Shown here in pieces: positions 37,886-45,895 of a stretch of 64,000 nt of DNA (within the stretch, counting starts at the first letter, position 1; each line of letters begins with the position of its first letter). The position numbers and the translations under genes are program-made. The DNA lies in assembly GCA_027682585.1 (NCBI GenBank), contig JAQCZH010000005.1, positions 42,808-106,807 of the forward strand, given 5' to 3'. The notes under the pieces are model-generated. The model saw only the letters and a program-made list of their open reading frames with translations. It ran no database searches and had not been told where the DNA came from. Source of the DNA: Lachnospiraceae bacterium AF51-6-b8A (GTDB lineage Bacteria > Bacillota > Clostridia > Lachnospirales > Lachnospiraceae).

Positions 37886-38485
37886 ATGGAATACTACAGC
37901 AGAGAAATCAGCCAGTTGATCGGGGCTCTTTCCAGACTGCCGGGTATCGGTTCTAAATCCGCTCAGAGGCTGGCCTTCCATATTCTGCGCATGCCCAAAG
38001 AAGAGGTGGATCAGCTGGGGCAAACTCTGATGGATGCCCGGGCTAATGTTCGCTTCTGCAGGGAGTGTTTTACGCTGACAGACCAGGAGCTCTGTCCCAT
38101 CTGTGCCTCAGCCAAGCGTAACCACAGGCAGATTATGGTGGTGGAGTCCACCCGTGATCTGGCGGCCTATGAGAAGACAGGAAAATACGAAGGCGTTTAT
38201 CATGTGCTGCACGGGGCGATTTCACCGATGCAGGGAATTGGCCCGGCGGATATTCGCATGAAGGAGCTCTTTGTCCGCCTGCAGAAAGAGGATGTGGACG
38301 AGGTGATTATCGCGACGAATTCCTCTCTGGAAGGGGAGGCGACGGCTATGTACATCAGTAAGCTGATCAAACCTACCGGAATCCATGTGACCAGAATTGC
38401 CTCCGGTGTGCCGGTTGGCGGAGATCTGGAGTACATTGACGAGGTAACTTTGCTGCGGGCCCTGGATGGAAGACGGGATTTATAG
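37886..38485 (+). CDS. recR: Recombination protein RecR
   Basis: Recombinational repair protein of 199 residues that acts with RecO and RecF to load RecA on gapped DNA. Helix-hairpin-helix at about 12-35 (LSRLPGIGSKSAQRLAFHI), zinc site C58, C61, C70 and C73, Toprim domain at about 80-175 (MVVESTRDLAAYEKTG, EGEATAMYI), and a C-terminal Walker B-like ASGVPVGGDLEYIDEVTL. It follows ybaB by 12 bases. Complete. Confidence 0.96.
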   Translation: MEYYSREISQLIGALSRLPGIGSKSAQRLAFHILRMPKEEVDQLGQTLMDARANVRFCRECFTLTDQELCPICASAKRNHRQIMVVESTRDLAAYEKTGKYEGVYHVLHGAISPMQGIGPADIRMKELFVRLQKEDVDEVIIATNSSLEGEATAMYISKLIKPTGIHVTRIASGVPVGGDLEYIDEVTLLRALDGRRDL

Positions 38486-38522
38486 ACCAGATAATTTTGA
38501 CACAATAACGAAAACATCTGGT

Positions 38523-38563
38523 TTATACACTGAAAAATAGGGGTTATCAAGGGCTTATCCACA
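38523..38563 (+). promoter_or_regulatory. DnaA-box-like cluster downstream of recR
   Basis: A perfect DnaA box TTATCCACA at 38555-38563, and a one-mismatch box TTATACACT at 38523-38531, in the same orientation in an AT-rich gap. The gap 38486-38938 has no supported gene before the pilus locus; it also holds a terminator and an imperfect palindrome TTAATTGA-AA-TCAATTTAA at 38655-38673. Confidence 0.45.
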
Positions 38564-38686
38564 GACATATCGACATTTGTCTATCTTGCCGGGAATATAT
38601 GTGTAGGAAGAGCAGCAACAGAAAATCATTGAATACAGATCAGGTGAAAAACGGTTAATTGAAATCAATTTAATAGACATAAGAGA

Positions 38687-38727
38687 AAGTGACTATCCAA
38701 AGCATACAGTTGGACAGTCACTTTTTT
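38687..38727 (+). terminator. Strong terminator between recR and the pilus locus
   Basis: AAGTGACTATCCAA (38687-38700) pairs with TTGGACAGTCACTT (38710-38723), one mismatch, loop AGCATACAG, then a six-base T-tract. It lies 200 bases after recR, so it may instead end a short unlisted transcript. Confidence 0.85.
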
Positions 38728-38938
38728 GTCGTCCTTGCACAGAAAAATAATTCGTACAAATCAACAGAAAAGAATCTTTCGTCAAATGATATGGAAGCTC
38801 CAGAAGAGGCCTGCTATATTTTTGGACACAAGAGAAACACATTTGTCAATCGACGAGAGGGAGGTGAAGAAAGATGAAGGAAGCGATGCCAGATCGGACA
38901 GGATGCTGCTGACAGGGAAGAGAGTGCGGGGGGGGTGT

Positions 38939-39505
38939 ATGTGTTTTCGGCTGATATTGGCGTCTGCTCTGGTTGCCCTTGCCTTGGGGGAGGATCTGAG
39001 GAGTGGAAGAATTCCTAACCGGCTGCTGCTGACAGGGGGATTCCTCGGACTTGTCAGCTATGGCTGGCAGTCAGTGGATCTTGGGCCCGCCAGCAGAGGA
39101 TATAGTGATTGGATGGGGATTGATCTGTCAGATCCGGTCTGGCTTGGAATGGCCGGAGATTGGTTTTTGACGGTGCTCAGAAATATGCTTTTCCCTATGC
39201 TGGCAGCGTTTTTATTCCTTGCTCTTTTCTTCTTATTCGGTGCTCTGGGAGCAGGAGATGTGAAACTGTTAGCTCTTTTGGCAGGGCTCTTGCCCGCCGA
39301 TTTTTATCGGTTCATGCTGGGTATTGCCCTGGGGCAGGGAGCTTTGCTTGGCCTTTGGAGTTTTCTGAAAAAAGTGCGAATGGAAGACGTGGGGAGGAAA
39401 GGCATGCAGAAGAGGATACATTTTACGATTTGTATCAGCAGCGGCTTCCTGGCTTGTCTGGCCGGCCGGCTTACAGCGGATTTCGTACATCTGCTCAAGG
39501 GCTAG
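38939..39505 (+). CDS. Prepilin peptidase, TadV/CpaA type (A24)
   Basis: First gene of the Tad pilus locus, 188 residues. An aspartic-acid membrane protease that removes the leader of pilins. The two catalytic aspartates are Asp19 in GEDLRSGRIPN and Asp107 in GALGAGDVKLL (GxGD motif). It has about four to five membrane segments and no N-methylase domain, as in the CpaA branch. The start is uncertain: ATG at 38939 follows a G-run acting as ribosome binding site and leaves the usual short N-terminus; an ATG at 38903 in the same frame would add 12 residues. A second peptidase of this family lies at 46979. Confidence 0.85.
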   Translation: MCFRLILASALVALALGEDLRSGRIPNRLLLTGGFLGLVSYGWQSVDLGPASRGYSDWMGIDLSDPVWLGMAGDWFLTVLRNMLFPMLAAFLFLALFFLFGALGAGDVKLLALLAGLLPADFYRFMLGIALGQGALLGLWSFLKKVRMEDVGRKGMQKRIHFTICISSGFLACLAGRLTADFVHLLKG

Positions 39506-39561
39506 GGAAGAGAATGACTGCCGGGCAGGAAAGCCGGCAGATGAGAATCAATGGGGGGAGT

Positions 39562-40659
39562 ATGAGTCAGATACAGATTTTGATTGCGGACAGTGACAGG
39601 GCATATGTGGAGGCTCTTGTGAACTTCCTCATGGGACGGAAGCAGGAGTATGGGATTCGGACATTTACAGAGCCGACAGTCTTTGAGGAAGAGATCTGTC
39701 AGCTGGATTGGACAGAGTTTGACCTGATTATTCTTGGAGAGGCATATCTTGCGATGGTGCAGGAGGCAGGACTGTTGGGAGAAATGCGCCGTAAAGCGGG
39801 ATATCTTCTGCAGCTGACAGAGGAAAAGGGACAGGGGACATTTGGGGTAGACGAGATGGAGAAGTATCAGTCCATGGACTTTCTTGTGAATCTGCTGGGG
39901 AGAGTCAAGTATCCGGGACCTTTGCGGCTGCATGAAGATTCTGCAGGAGCCATGGGAGCTTATACGGGTGAACTGCTTGCCACTTCAGGCAGACAGGCGG
40001 TTTGCAGGGGTGGGAACAGTGATTCTATTTTGGCAGTTTACTCCCCCATGCATCATGATCTGCTCCTGGCCTTCACTCTGCTTATGTGTCGATCTATGGC
40101 CCAGGAGGGACCGGTTATTCTTATGGATCTGGAAGAGAATTCCAGACTCAGTGAGCTTCTTTCCTGCAAGTGGCGGGGAACACTGACAGATTACCTCTAT
40201 CTGCGGAGTGTAAACGAAGGAAAACTTGCAGAGTATCTGATTTATGACGAGGAACTGGCGATTATGCCGCCAGTAGACAGTCCGACAGAACTTGGAAGGA
40301 TCAGTCCGGATCAGTGGCAACTGCTTCTGAGCGACTTGCAGGAGACAGGCGCGCGGATTGTCCTGCTTTATGACTCTTTCCATCAGGGAGCGCAGCTCAT
40401 GTTGGATCATTGCAGGAAGATGTTCCTCCTGAGCAAGCAGGAACCCTATTATCGACGGTTGACGGCGCGGACGGAAGGAGCGCTTCGCAGACAATTTCGT
40501 CATCTGGACCTGGAGACAATGGAGCTGCCGCTTTCTCTGGGAAGCCGAGGCGAATGGAACTTTAGTCTGGAAGAGATCGAAGCGGGGAATCTGGGCAGTT
40601 ATGTCGTGAATCAGAGACATCGCTGGGAGGAAGATCATGCGCGCCGAAGTGTGGGATGA
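39562..40659 (+). CDS. TadZ/CpaE-like pilus localisation protein
   Basis: A 365-residue protein of the receiver-plus-ParA-like type. The N-terminus (about 1-115, IQILIADSDRAYVEALVNF) resembles a receiver domain, but the central part looks strongly changed from a Mrp/MinD ATPase: at the expected P-loop it reads AVYSPMHHDLLLAF and lacks the GKGGxGKT lysines, although LMDLEENSRLSELL keeps the switch-like strand. It is therefore probably a non-hydrolysing scaffold that places the pilus machine. The ATG at 39562 follows GGGGGGAGT. Its 3' end overlaps tadA by 23 bases. Confidence 0.75.
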   Translation: MSQIQILIADSDRAYVEALVNFLMGRKQEYGIRTFTEPTVFEEEICQLDWTEFDLIILGEAYLAMVQEAGLLGEMRRKAGYLLQLTEEKGQGTFGVDEMEKYQSMDFLVNLLGRVKYPGPLRLHEDSAGAMGAYTGELLATSGRQAVCRGGNSDSILAVYSPMHHDLLLAFTLLMCRSMAQEGPVILMDLEENSRLSELLSCKWRGTLTDYLYLRSVNEGKLAEYLIYDEELAIMPPVDSPTELGRISPDQWQLLLSDLQETGARIVLLYDSFHQGAQLMLDHCRKMFLLSKQEPYYRRLTARTEGALRRQFRHLDLETMELPLSLGSRGEWNFSLEEIEAGNLGSYVVNQRHRWEEDHARRSVG

Positions 40660-41881
40660 AGTTCGTGAAGAACTGCATGGCAAAATTTTAGAACATTTGC
40701 AGGAATCCTATGCGGACCAGAAGAACAGCGATCAGGAGATTTGCCGAGCTATACGGGAGGCTCTTTTGGAGCATGTCAGGGACCATCCAATGGATTTGGA
40801 AGATCGAATCCGGATGGAACGAGAACTCTTTAACTCTATGCGTAAGCTGGACATCCTGCAGGATCTGCTGGAGGATGATGCAGTTACGGAGATTATGATC
40901 AATGGGCATGAGAATATTTTCCTGGAAGAGGAAGGGAAGATTCGAAGGCTAAAGAGGCATTTTGCTTCAGAGGAGAAGTTGGCAGACTTGGTTCAGCAGA
41001 TGGTCGCATCAACCAACACGCTGGTCAATGAGTCCAGGCCGATTGCGGATACCCGGTGGAAGGACGGTTCCAGAATCCATATTGTTCTGCCGCCAGTTGC
41101 TGTTGATGGAATTATGGTATCAATTCGGCGCTTTCCCAAGGAGCGGATCGGAATGGAGAAGCTGCTGGAACTGGGTTCGATCTCGGAGGAGATCAGTTAT
41201 TTTTTGGCAGATCTGGTGAGAGCAGGTTACAACATCTTCATTTCCGGGGGGACAGGGAGCGGCAAGACCACCTTTCTCAATGCTCTGTCAGAGTTTATTC
41301 CCGGGCAGGAGCGGGTGATTACCATTGAAGACTCCGCGGAACTGCAGATGGCCGGAATCAGCAATCTGGTTCGGCTGGAAGCCAGGGAGGCCAGCATGGA
41401 TGGGAATCTGGAGGTGAGTATACGAGATCTGGTCAAGACAGCTCTTCGGATGCGGCCAGATCGGATTATTGTTGGGGAGTGCCGGGGAAGTGAGGCTTTA
41501 GAGATGCTTCAGGCGGCCAATACCGGACATGATGGGACTCTGGGGACGGGGCATGCGAATTCGACAGCGGATATGATCTCCCGCCTGGTAACCATGGTCT
41601 TGATGGGGAATGTCTCTCTGCCTGTGCAGGCAATCTTGAGTCAGATAGCATCAGGCATTGATATCTTTATCCATCTGGGACGATTGCGGGATGGAAGCCG
41701 TAAGCTTCTGGAAATCAATGAGGTTCTGGGTATACGCGAAGGGCAGGTGGAGCTCTCCTGTCTCTACCGGTATGAGACGGATGCAGGGGAGGAGGTGAGA
41801 GGACAATGGAAGCGCGTCAAGGCTTTGCAGAGAAGAGAAAAACTGCAGCGAGCAGGGATTACCGCAGGAAGCGACTCTTGA
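40637..41881 (+). CDS. tadA: Tad secretion ATPase TadA/CpaF
   Basis: Hexameric motor ATPase of the GspE family for pilus assembly, 414 residues. Walker A GGTGSGKT is at 204-211, preceded by the RPIADTRWKDGSRIHIVLPP region typical of CpaF; then ITIEDSAELQM (Asp box) and RPDRIIVGECRGSEALEMLQAANTGHDG with the Walker B and His box, and GTGHANS. The start overlaps tadZ, and the end overlaps tadB by 76 bases, so translation is tightly coupled. GGGAGG precedes the ATG. All motor motifs are intact. Confidence 0.95.
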   Translation: MRAEVWDEVREELHGKILEHLQESYADQKNSDQEICRAIREALLEHVRDHPMDLEDRIRMERELFNSMRKLDILQDLLEDDAVTEIMINGHENIFLEEEGKIRRLKRHFASEEKLADLVQQMVASTNTLVNESRPIADTRWKDGSRIHIVLPPVAVDGIMVSIRRFPKERIGMEKLLELGSISEEISYFLADLVRAGYNIFISGGTGSGKTTFLNALSEFIPGQERVITIEDSAELQMAGISNLVRLEAREASMDGNLEVSIRDLVKTALRMRPDRIIVGECRGSEALEMLQAANTGHDGTLGTGHANSTADMISRLVTMVLMGNVSLPVQAILSQIASGIDIFIHLGRLRDGSRKLLEINEVLGIREGQVELSCLYRYETDAGEEVRGQWKRVKALQRREKLQRAGITAGSDS

Positions 41882-42570
41882 TCAGCTGTGCGATGGCGCT
41901 GCTTTTTGCATGGCTCTTCTACAACAGCCCCCTGGCTCTTCTTTTGGTCATTCCCATTTACCTGGGGCTTGGCCCTTATCTGAGAAAACGGTGGGAGCAG
42001 AGAAAGTATGAAGTTTTTCTCAGAGGGTTTCAGGACTATCTCAAATTGCTGGTATCTGCGCTCCGCAATGGCTATTCCGCAGAAAATGCTTTTTGTGTTG
42101 CCGAGGCAGAGTTGGGGAAAATCACCCCGGAAGGAAGTGCACTTCTGACAGCGACCCGGAAGCTGTCCAATCGTATTCAACTGCAGATTTCGCTGGAAGA
42201 AGGTCTTGTGGAGATGGCTAGGGAGCTTGGATATGAGGAGGCGGAGAACCTGGCAGACCTGATGGCTTTTGCCAGACGTCTGGGCGGGGATTACAGCCGT
42301 TTTCTGGAGAAGAGTGCCAGATCCATTGCGGCGAGAATTGAACTGAAGGAGGAAATGGCAGCGAATCTTGCTGCCAAGGAGTATGAACAGAGGGTCATGT
42401 CAGTCATGCCGCTGGCGGTATTGTTCTATGTGCGGCTGACCGCGGGGGCCTATCTGGAGCCGCTTTATCGACCGCCTCTGGGAACGATTATGATGAGCCT
42501 GTGCCTGGGGTTTTATTTGGGGATGTTTCTCCTGGGGGAGAGGATCATTTACCGGGTTATGCAGGTCTGA
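41806..42570 (+). CDS. tadB: Tad inner-membrane platform protein TadB
   Basis: A 254-residue type II secretion F domain protein. It starts inside the end of tadA. Membrane segments are at about 25-52 (SCAMALLFAWLFYNS, LLLVIPIYLGLG) and two near the C-terminus. Between them lies the T2SSF domain, with FQDYLKLLVSALRNGYSAENAF and LADLMAFARRLGGDY. It forms the membrane platform with TadC. The overlap with tadA (76 bases) is unusually long, so the start could be later, but the next in-frame ATG lies inside the first membrane segment. Confidence 0.88.
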   Translation: MEARQGFAEKRKTAASRDYRRKRLLISCAMALLFAWLFYNSPLALLLVIPIYLGLGPYLRKRWEQRKYEVFLRGFQDYLKLLVSALRNGYSAENAFCVAEAELGKITPEGSALLTATRKLSNRIQLQISLEEGLVEMARELGYEEAENLADLMAFARRLGGDYSRFLEKSARSIAARIELKEEMAANLAAKEYEQRVMSVMPLAVLFYVRLTAGAYLEPLYRPPLGTIMMSLCLGFYLGMFLLGERIIYRVMQV

Positions 42571-42656
42571 AGAAATAGTAATGTCCATAAGAGGAGCCTG
42601 ATGAGAGTAAATGGAGCATGGGAAGAGGATAGGAAGATGGGGTAAGGGAGGGATAG

Positions 42657-44051
42657 ATGATCAGTCTTGTTGTTCTGCTGGGGAGCATCCTCTATTTGCA
42701 AAATCGCAGAAGCCATGGCAAGGCATATCCTAAGAAGATCTGTTGGATGCTTCTTGGAGTGGAACTGACAGCTGTTATTCTCTCGGGGATAGAACTTCTG
42801 TCGGCAGACAGATTTGTTGGAAATCTGGTCCGTCCGGAGAATGGTGAGGCCAGTCGGGAAGAGTCACTGGTAGCTAAGACGAAGGAGGGAGAAATTCCCT
42901 ATCAGCTGACTTTGGAGGAGCGGGAACTGAGTGCGAAGGAGGAAGAAGACAGGATCAGGTCAGCGAAGACGGAACTGGCGGATCTCCTGACAAAGAATAC
43001 GGGGGTTCTGTCCGGGGAAAGCGAAACACGGAAAATCGCAGAAGAACGAATACAGACAGGCGGTCAGAAGGGGGGAAAAGCAAAACAGGGGTCGAGTGAC
43101 GAGAGTCAGGAGGGAGGATATGAATCGAAGATTCGCGTGATTGAGAAGAATATCCATTTGCCACAAAGTCTGCAGGAAGGACAGGTTGCCCTTCACTGGA
43201 GTATGCAGCCGGAGGGGATTCTTGAGGAAAACGGACGCCTGCATCGGGATCTCCTCTCGAAGGATCAGCTGATCACTGCGGATCTGGTCTATGTCTGCGG
43301 CAGATGCCGCGAGGAGGAAACCATCCGATTTTTTGCCAGAGTTTATCCGGCGGACAGTAAAGAGGGCTATCGCAGCAGGATCGTCCAGGCGCTGGAGGGA
43401 AAAGAGAAAATGGATCGGCAGAGTCGGAAGATGGAACTGCCAGAACAGGATTTCAGGGGAGAGGCCATCCATTGGACACGGCCCTATTCCTGGCAGGGAG
43501 AAAAGGTTCTTATGCTTGGATTTGCAGGGGCCATTCTGATGCTTCTCGCGCAGAAGAAATGTCGGTTGGATACCGGGAGAAAGCAGAGAGAAGAGGTGGA
43601 TCGGGATTATCCGGCAATCATCAGTGAGATGTCTCTGTATCTGTCGGCCGGAGTCACGGTTAAAAATGCGCTCGAGCGGATGAGTATCTCCTATAAGAGG
43701 CGCAGGAAGCGAGGACAGACCAGTCGTGCGGGGTATGAGGTGCTCTTTCGTCTGGTTCAGCGAATGAAAGAGGGCACGCCGGAGAGGCAGGTCTATGAGG
43801 AGTGGCCAAGTATGTGTCCGACGGCATCCTATCGAAAATTATCTATGTTACTTGTACAGAATCTGCAGCGTGGCAACAGACGATTGGCAGAGGTCTTCGA
43901 GGAGGAGAAACAGAGGGCAGAGGAAGCCGGTCGTCTGCATTGTAAAAAGCTGGGGGATGAGGCATCAACCAGGCTTTTGATTCCAATGGTGGGACTGATG
44001 GCAGTGGTTTTGCTGGTCCTGATAGCACCGGCGCTGTTTATACGCTTGTGA
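42657..44051 (+). CDS. TadC-like platform protein with long N-terminal extension
   Basis: A 464-residue composite. The last 160 residues (about 305-464) are a T2SSF-type TadC domain: YPAIISEMSLYLSAGVTVKNAL, RTYASYRKLSMLLVQNLQRG-like region and a C-terminal membrane pair. The first 290 residues are not part of standard TadC: an N-terminal membrane helix, a helix (about 35-50), then a soluble region with IPYQLTLEERELSAKEEEDRI and a Gln/Gly/Ser-rich linker, and a beta-rich stretch before another membrane helix (about 287-303). The same LTLEERELSAKEEE element occurs, as I recall, in Lachnospiraceae pilus clusters. ATG at 42657 follows GGGAGGG. Confidence 0.75.
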   Translation: MISLVVLLGSILYLQNRRSHGKAYPKKICWMLLGVELTAVILSGIELLSADRFVGNLVRPENGEASREESLVAKTKEGEIPYQLTLEERELSAKEEEDRIRSAKTELADLLTKNTGVLSGESETRKIAEERIQTGGQKGGKAKQGSSDESQEGGYESKIRVIEKNIHLPQSLQEGQVALHWSMQPEGILEENGRLHRDLLSKDQLITADLVYVCGRCREEETIRFFARVYPADSKEGYRSRIVQALEGKEKMDRQSRKMELPEQDFRGEAIHWTRPYSWQGEKVLMLGFAGAILMLLAQKKCRLDTGRKQREEVDRDYPAIISEMSLYLSAGVTVKNALERMSISYKRRRKRGQTSRAGYEVLFRLVQRMKEGTPERQVYEEWPSMCPTASYRKLSMLLVQNLQRGNRRLAEVFEEEKQRAEEAGRLHCKKLGDEASTRLLIPMVGLMAVVLLVLIAPALFIRL

Positions 44052-44063
44052 GGAGGTGGAAGA

Positions 44064-44249
44064 ATGAAGTGGTTGAGAGAAAAAGGACGAGAACTCATAT
44101 GGGAGGAAGACGGTATTGGTACAGTGGAGATCATCCTGATTCTGGTGGTTTTGATCGGGATTGTTATTATCTTTCAGAAGCAAATTACGAATTTAGTCAG
44201 CAATATCTGGAAGACCATTACCCAACAGAGTCGGAGCATTATCGGCTGA
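44064..44249 (+). CDS. Flp1-like major pilin
   Basis: A 61-residue small pilin. The N-terminus is basic and Trp-containing (KWLREKGREL), then EEDGIGTVEIILILVV, which carries a GIGTVE segment with glutamate at the +5 position after a possible prepilin cleavage site, and a long hydrophobic helix IILILVVLIGIVIIF, then a polar C-terminus. Either prepilin peptidase of the locus could process it. GAGGAGG precedes the ATG by seven bases. Its stop codon overlaps the likely CTG start of the next gene. Confidence 0.85.
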   Translation: MKWLREKGRELIWEEDGIGTVEIILILVVLIGIVIIFQKQITNLVSNIWKTITQQSRSIIG

Positions 44250-45766
44250 ATGCCTCCGTAACGGTTTTTTTGAGCCTGATTCTGATGATGGTTATGACCC
44301 TTTTGTTAACCCTTGCGGAGGGAGTCCATCTATTGGGGGTTACTGTCGGACAGAAGCAATTGTCAGCCTATGCGACAGAAGGTGCTCTGGGGGAGTACAA
44401 CCGGATTCTCTGGGAAGAATATGGGATTCTGGGAGTAGATGCGGGGTATGGGAAGGACATGTTTGACCTGTCAGAGCTGGAGCAGAGACTGCGTGTCCGG
44501 CTGGAAGAAGAACTTGAGGATACGCTTTACCAGGCCAGCCTGACTTCCTGTGCCGTTCGCTCCTATCAGACGCTGACAGATCAGAAGGCAGGACCTTTTA
44601 TTCGCCAGGCGGCGAGACAGGAGGTCAGCCAGATGGGACAGGCCGGTATTGACCGACTTCTCGAATATGTACAAGGAGAAGAGTCATCGACGGATAAACC
44701 GGATCTGTTATCCATGCTGCAGAAGGGGAAGACGGCTTTGGAGGAGCTGCAAAAAGAGAAAAAGGGGAAAGAAGAACCAAAAGAAAGCAGTCCGGATCAT
44801 GATCGCAAGAAAGAGGGTGAGCAGAGCGGAGATGAAGTGAGGTCAGGCAGAGAAAAACATTCTGCATCTAGTGGAAGACAGCCGAAGACAAATCCGATTC
44901 AAACTGCGCTTGCGTGGAAGAGTAAGGCGATTCTTGCTCAGGTTCTGCCGCCAGACGCCAAGCTGTCGGAAGCAAGTCTGCCGGATGGGAATGATCGTCC
45001 ATCGAAGAGAAAGAGAATACAGGGGACATTTGAGGAGAAGAGAGAGGCGGATCTGAAAGATCAGGGACTTTTTCGACTCTATTTGAGAGATCACTTCTCC
45101 CGCTTCGGAAAGCAAGAGGGAAAGAAGCATGCATTCTCCTATGAGATGGAGTACATCCTCTGTGGGAAAGAGAGTGATAAGTCAAATCTGGAGGCAATGG
45201 TGGTTCGGCTTTTGGCGCTTCGGGAGCTGGACAACTGCAGGTGTCTCCTGGGAGATCCCGCTCGGATGGCACAGGTTGAAGAGCTGGCAGTACTCCTGGC
45301 TGGAGCAACGTTGAATCCGGCAGTCATGCAACTGGTTAAGGGAGGGATTGTCGCAGCCTGGGCTTATCTGGAGAGTGTTTTGGATATCCGTTTGATTATG
45401 GCCGGGGGAAAGGCTGCTCTTCTTAAGAATCCGGCAGAGTGGACCAGTGATATCTATGAGTTTCCGGCTTATCTGGATACAGCGGTCAGGGCGAAAGAGT
45501 CTGCCGGCGGGGTTGGCTACGACATGTATCTGATGGCCTTGCTGCTGCTCGCAGATAGCGGAGATCTTGCTTTGAGGGCGATGGATCTGATGGAAGCAAG
45601 CATTCGGCGGGAGGAAGGTTATGGGGGGACACATATGGATCATATGATCTGCGGACTTAAGATGCACTATGGATATGAGGCGAGGCGTTATTTCCAGATT
45701 CTGCCCGGGAAGAATATGCTTCCCTGGTATCAGAGGGAGTATGAGGAGACATGCGCTTACCAGTGA
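44246..45766 (+). CDS. DUF5702-type membrane protein of the Tad locus
   Basis: A protein of about 506 residues beginning NASVTVFLSLILMMVMTLLL, the hydrophobic start typical of DUF5702 proteins that accompany Tad pilin clusters. An N-terminal membrane helix is followed by a large extracytoplasmic region with long helices (LSAYATEGALGEYNRILWEEYGILGVD) and a charged, glutamate/lysine-rich middle (about 165-230). No ATG, GTG or TTG lies in place before the helix. The only fitting start is a CTG at 44246, overlapping the pilin stop as CTGA, with GGAG ten bases upstream. The frame is open upstream across the pilin gene, so the boundary is by inference. Function unknown. Confidence 0.65.
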   Translation: MNASVTVFLSLILMMVMTLLLTLAEGVHLLGVTVGQKQLSAYATEGALGEYNRILWEEYGILGVDAGYGKDMFDLSELEQRLRVRLEEELEDTLYQASLTSCAVRSYQTLTDQKAGPFIRQAARQEVSQMGQAGIDRLLEYVQGEESSTDKPDLLSMLQKGKTALEELQKEKKGKEEPKESSPDHDRKKEGEQSGDEVRSGREKHSASSGRQPKTNPIQTALAWKSKAILAQVLPPDAKLSEASLPDGNDRPSKRKRIQGTFEEKREADLKDQGLFRLYLRDHFSRFGKQEGKKHAFSYEMEYILCGKESDKSNLEAMVVRLLALRELDNCRCLLGDPARMAQVEELAVLLAGATLNPAVMQLVKGGIVAAWAYLESVLDIRLIMAGGKAALLKNPAEWTSDIYEFPAYLDTAVRAKESAGGVGYDMYLMALLLLADSGDLALRAMDLMEASIRREEGYGGTHMDHMICGLKMHYGYEARRYFQILPGKNMLPWYQREYEETCAYQ

Positions 45767-45895
45767 GTTTCTTGAGATCGATTAAGACAGTGCGAGTTGT
45801 ATGCAGGCTTCATGGAGTCTGTTCTGTTTCCGTCTCGTTTATGGGTATGGCATAAAATTATTTTGCGGAATATGGGAGAAAGGAGGTGTGTCGAG

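Noticed and set aside
38689..38877. A 62-codon frame before the first prepilin peptidase
   Set aside because: It runs through a strong terminator, lacks a ribosome binding site and resembles no family.
45800..45850. A ninth palindromic repeat copy before the TadE gene
   Set aside because: Only TTCCGTCTCGTTTATGG resembles the right arm; the left arm and centre are missing, so the match is too weak.
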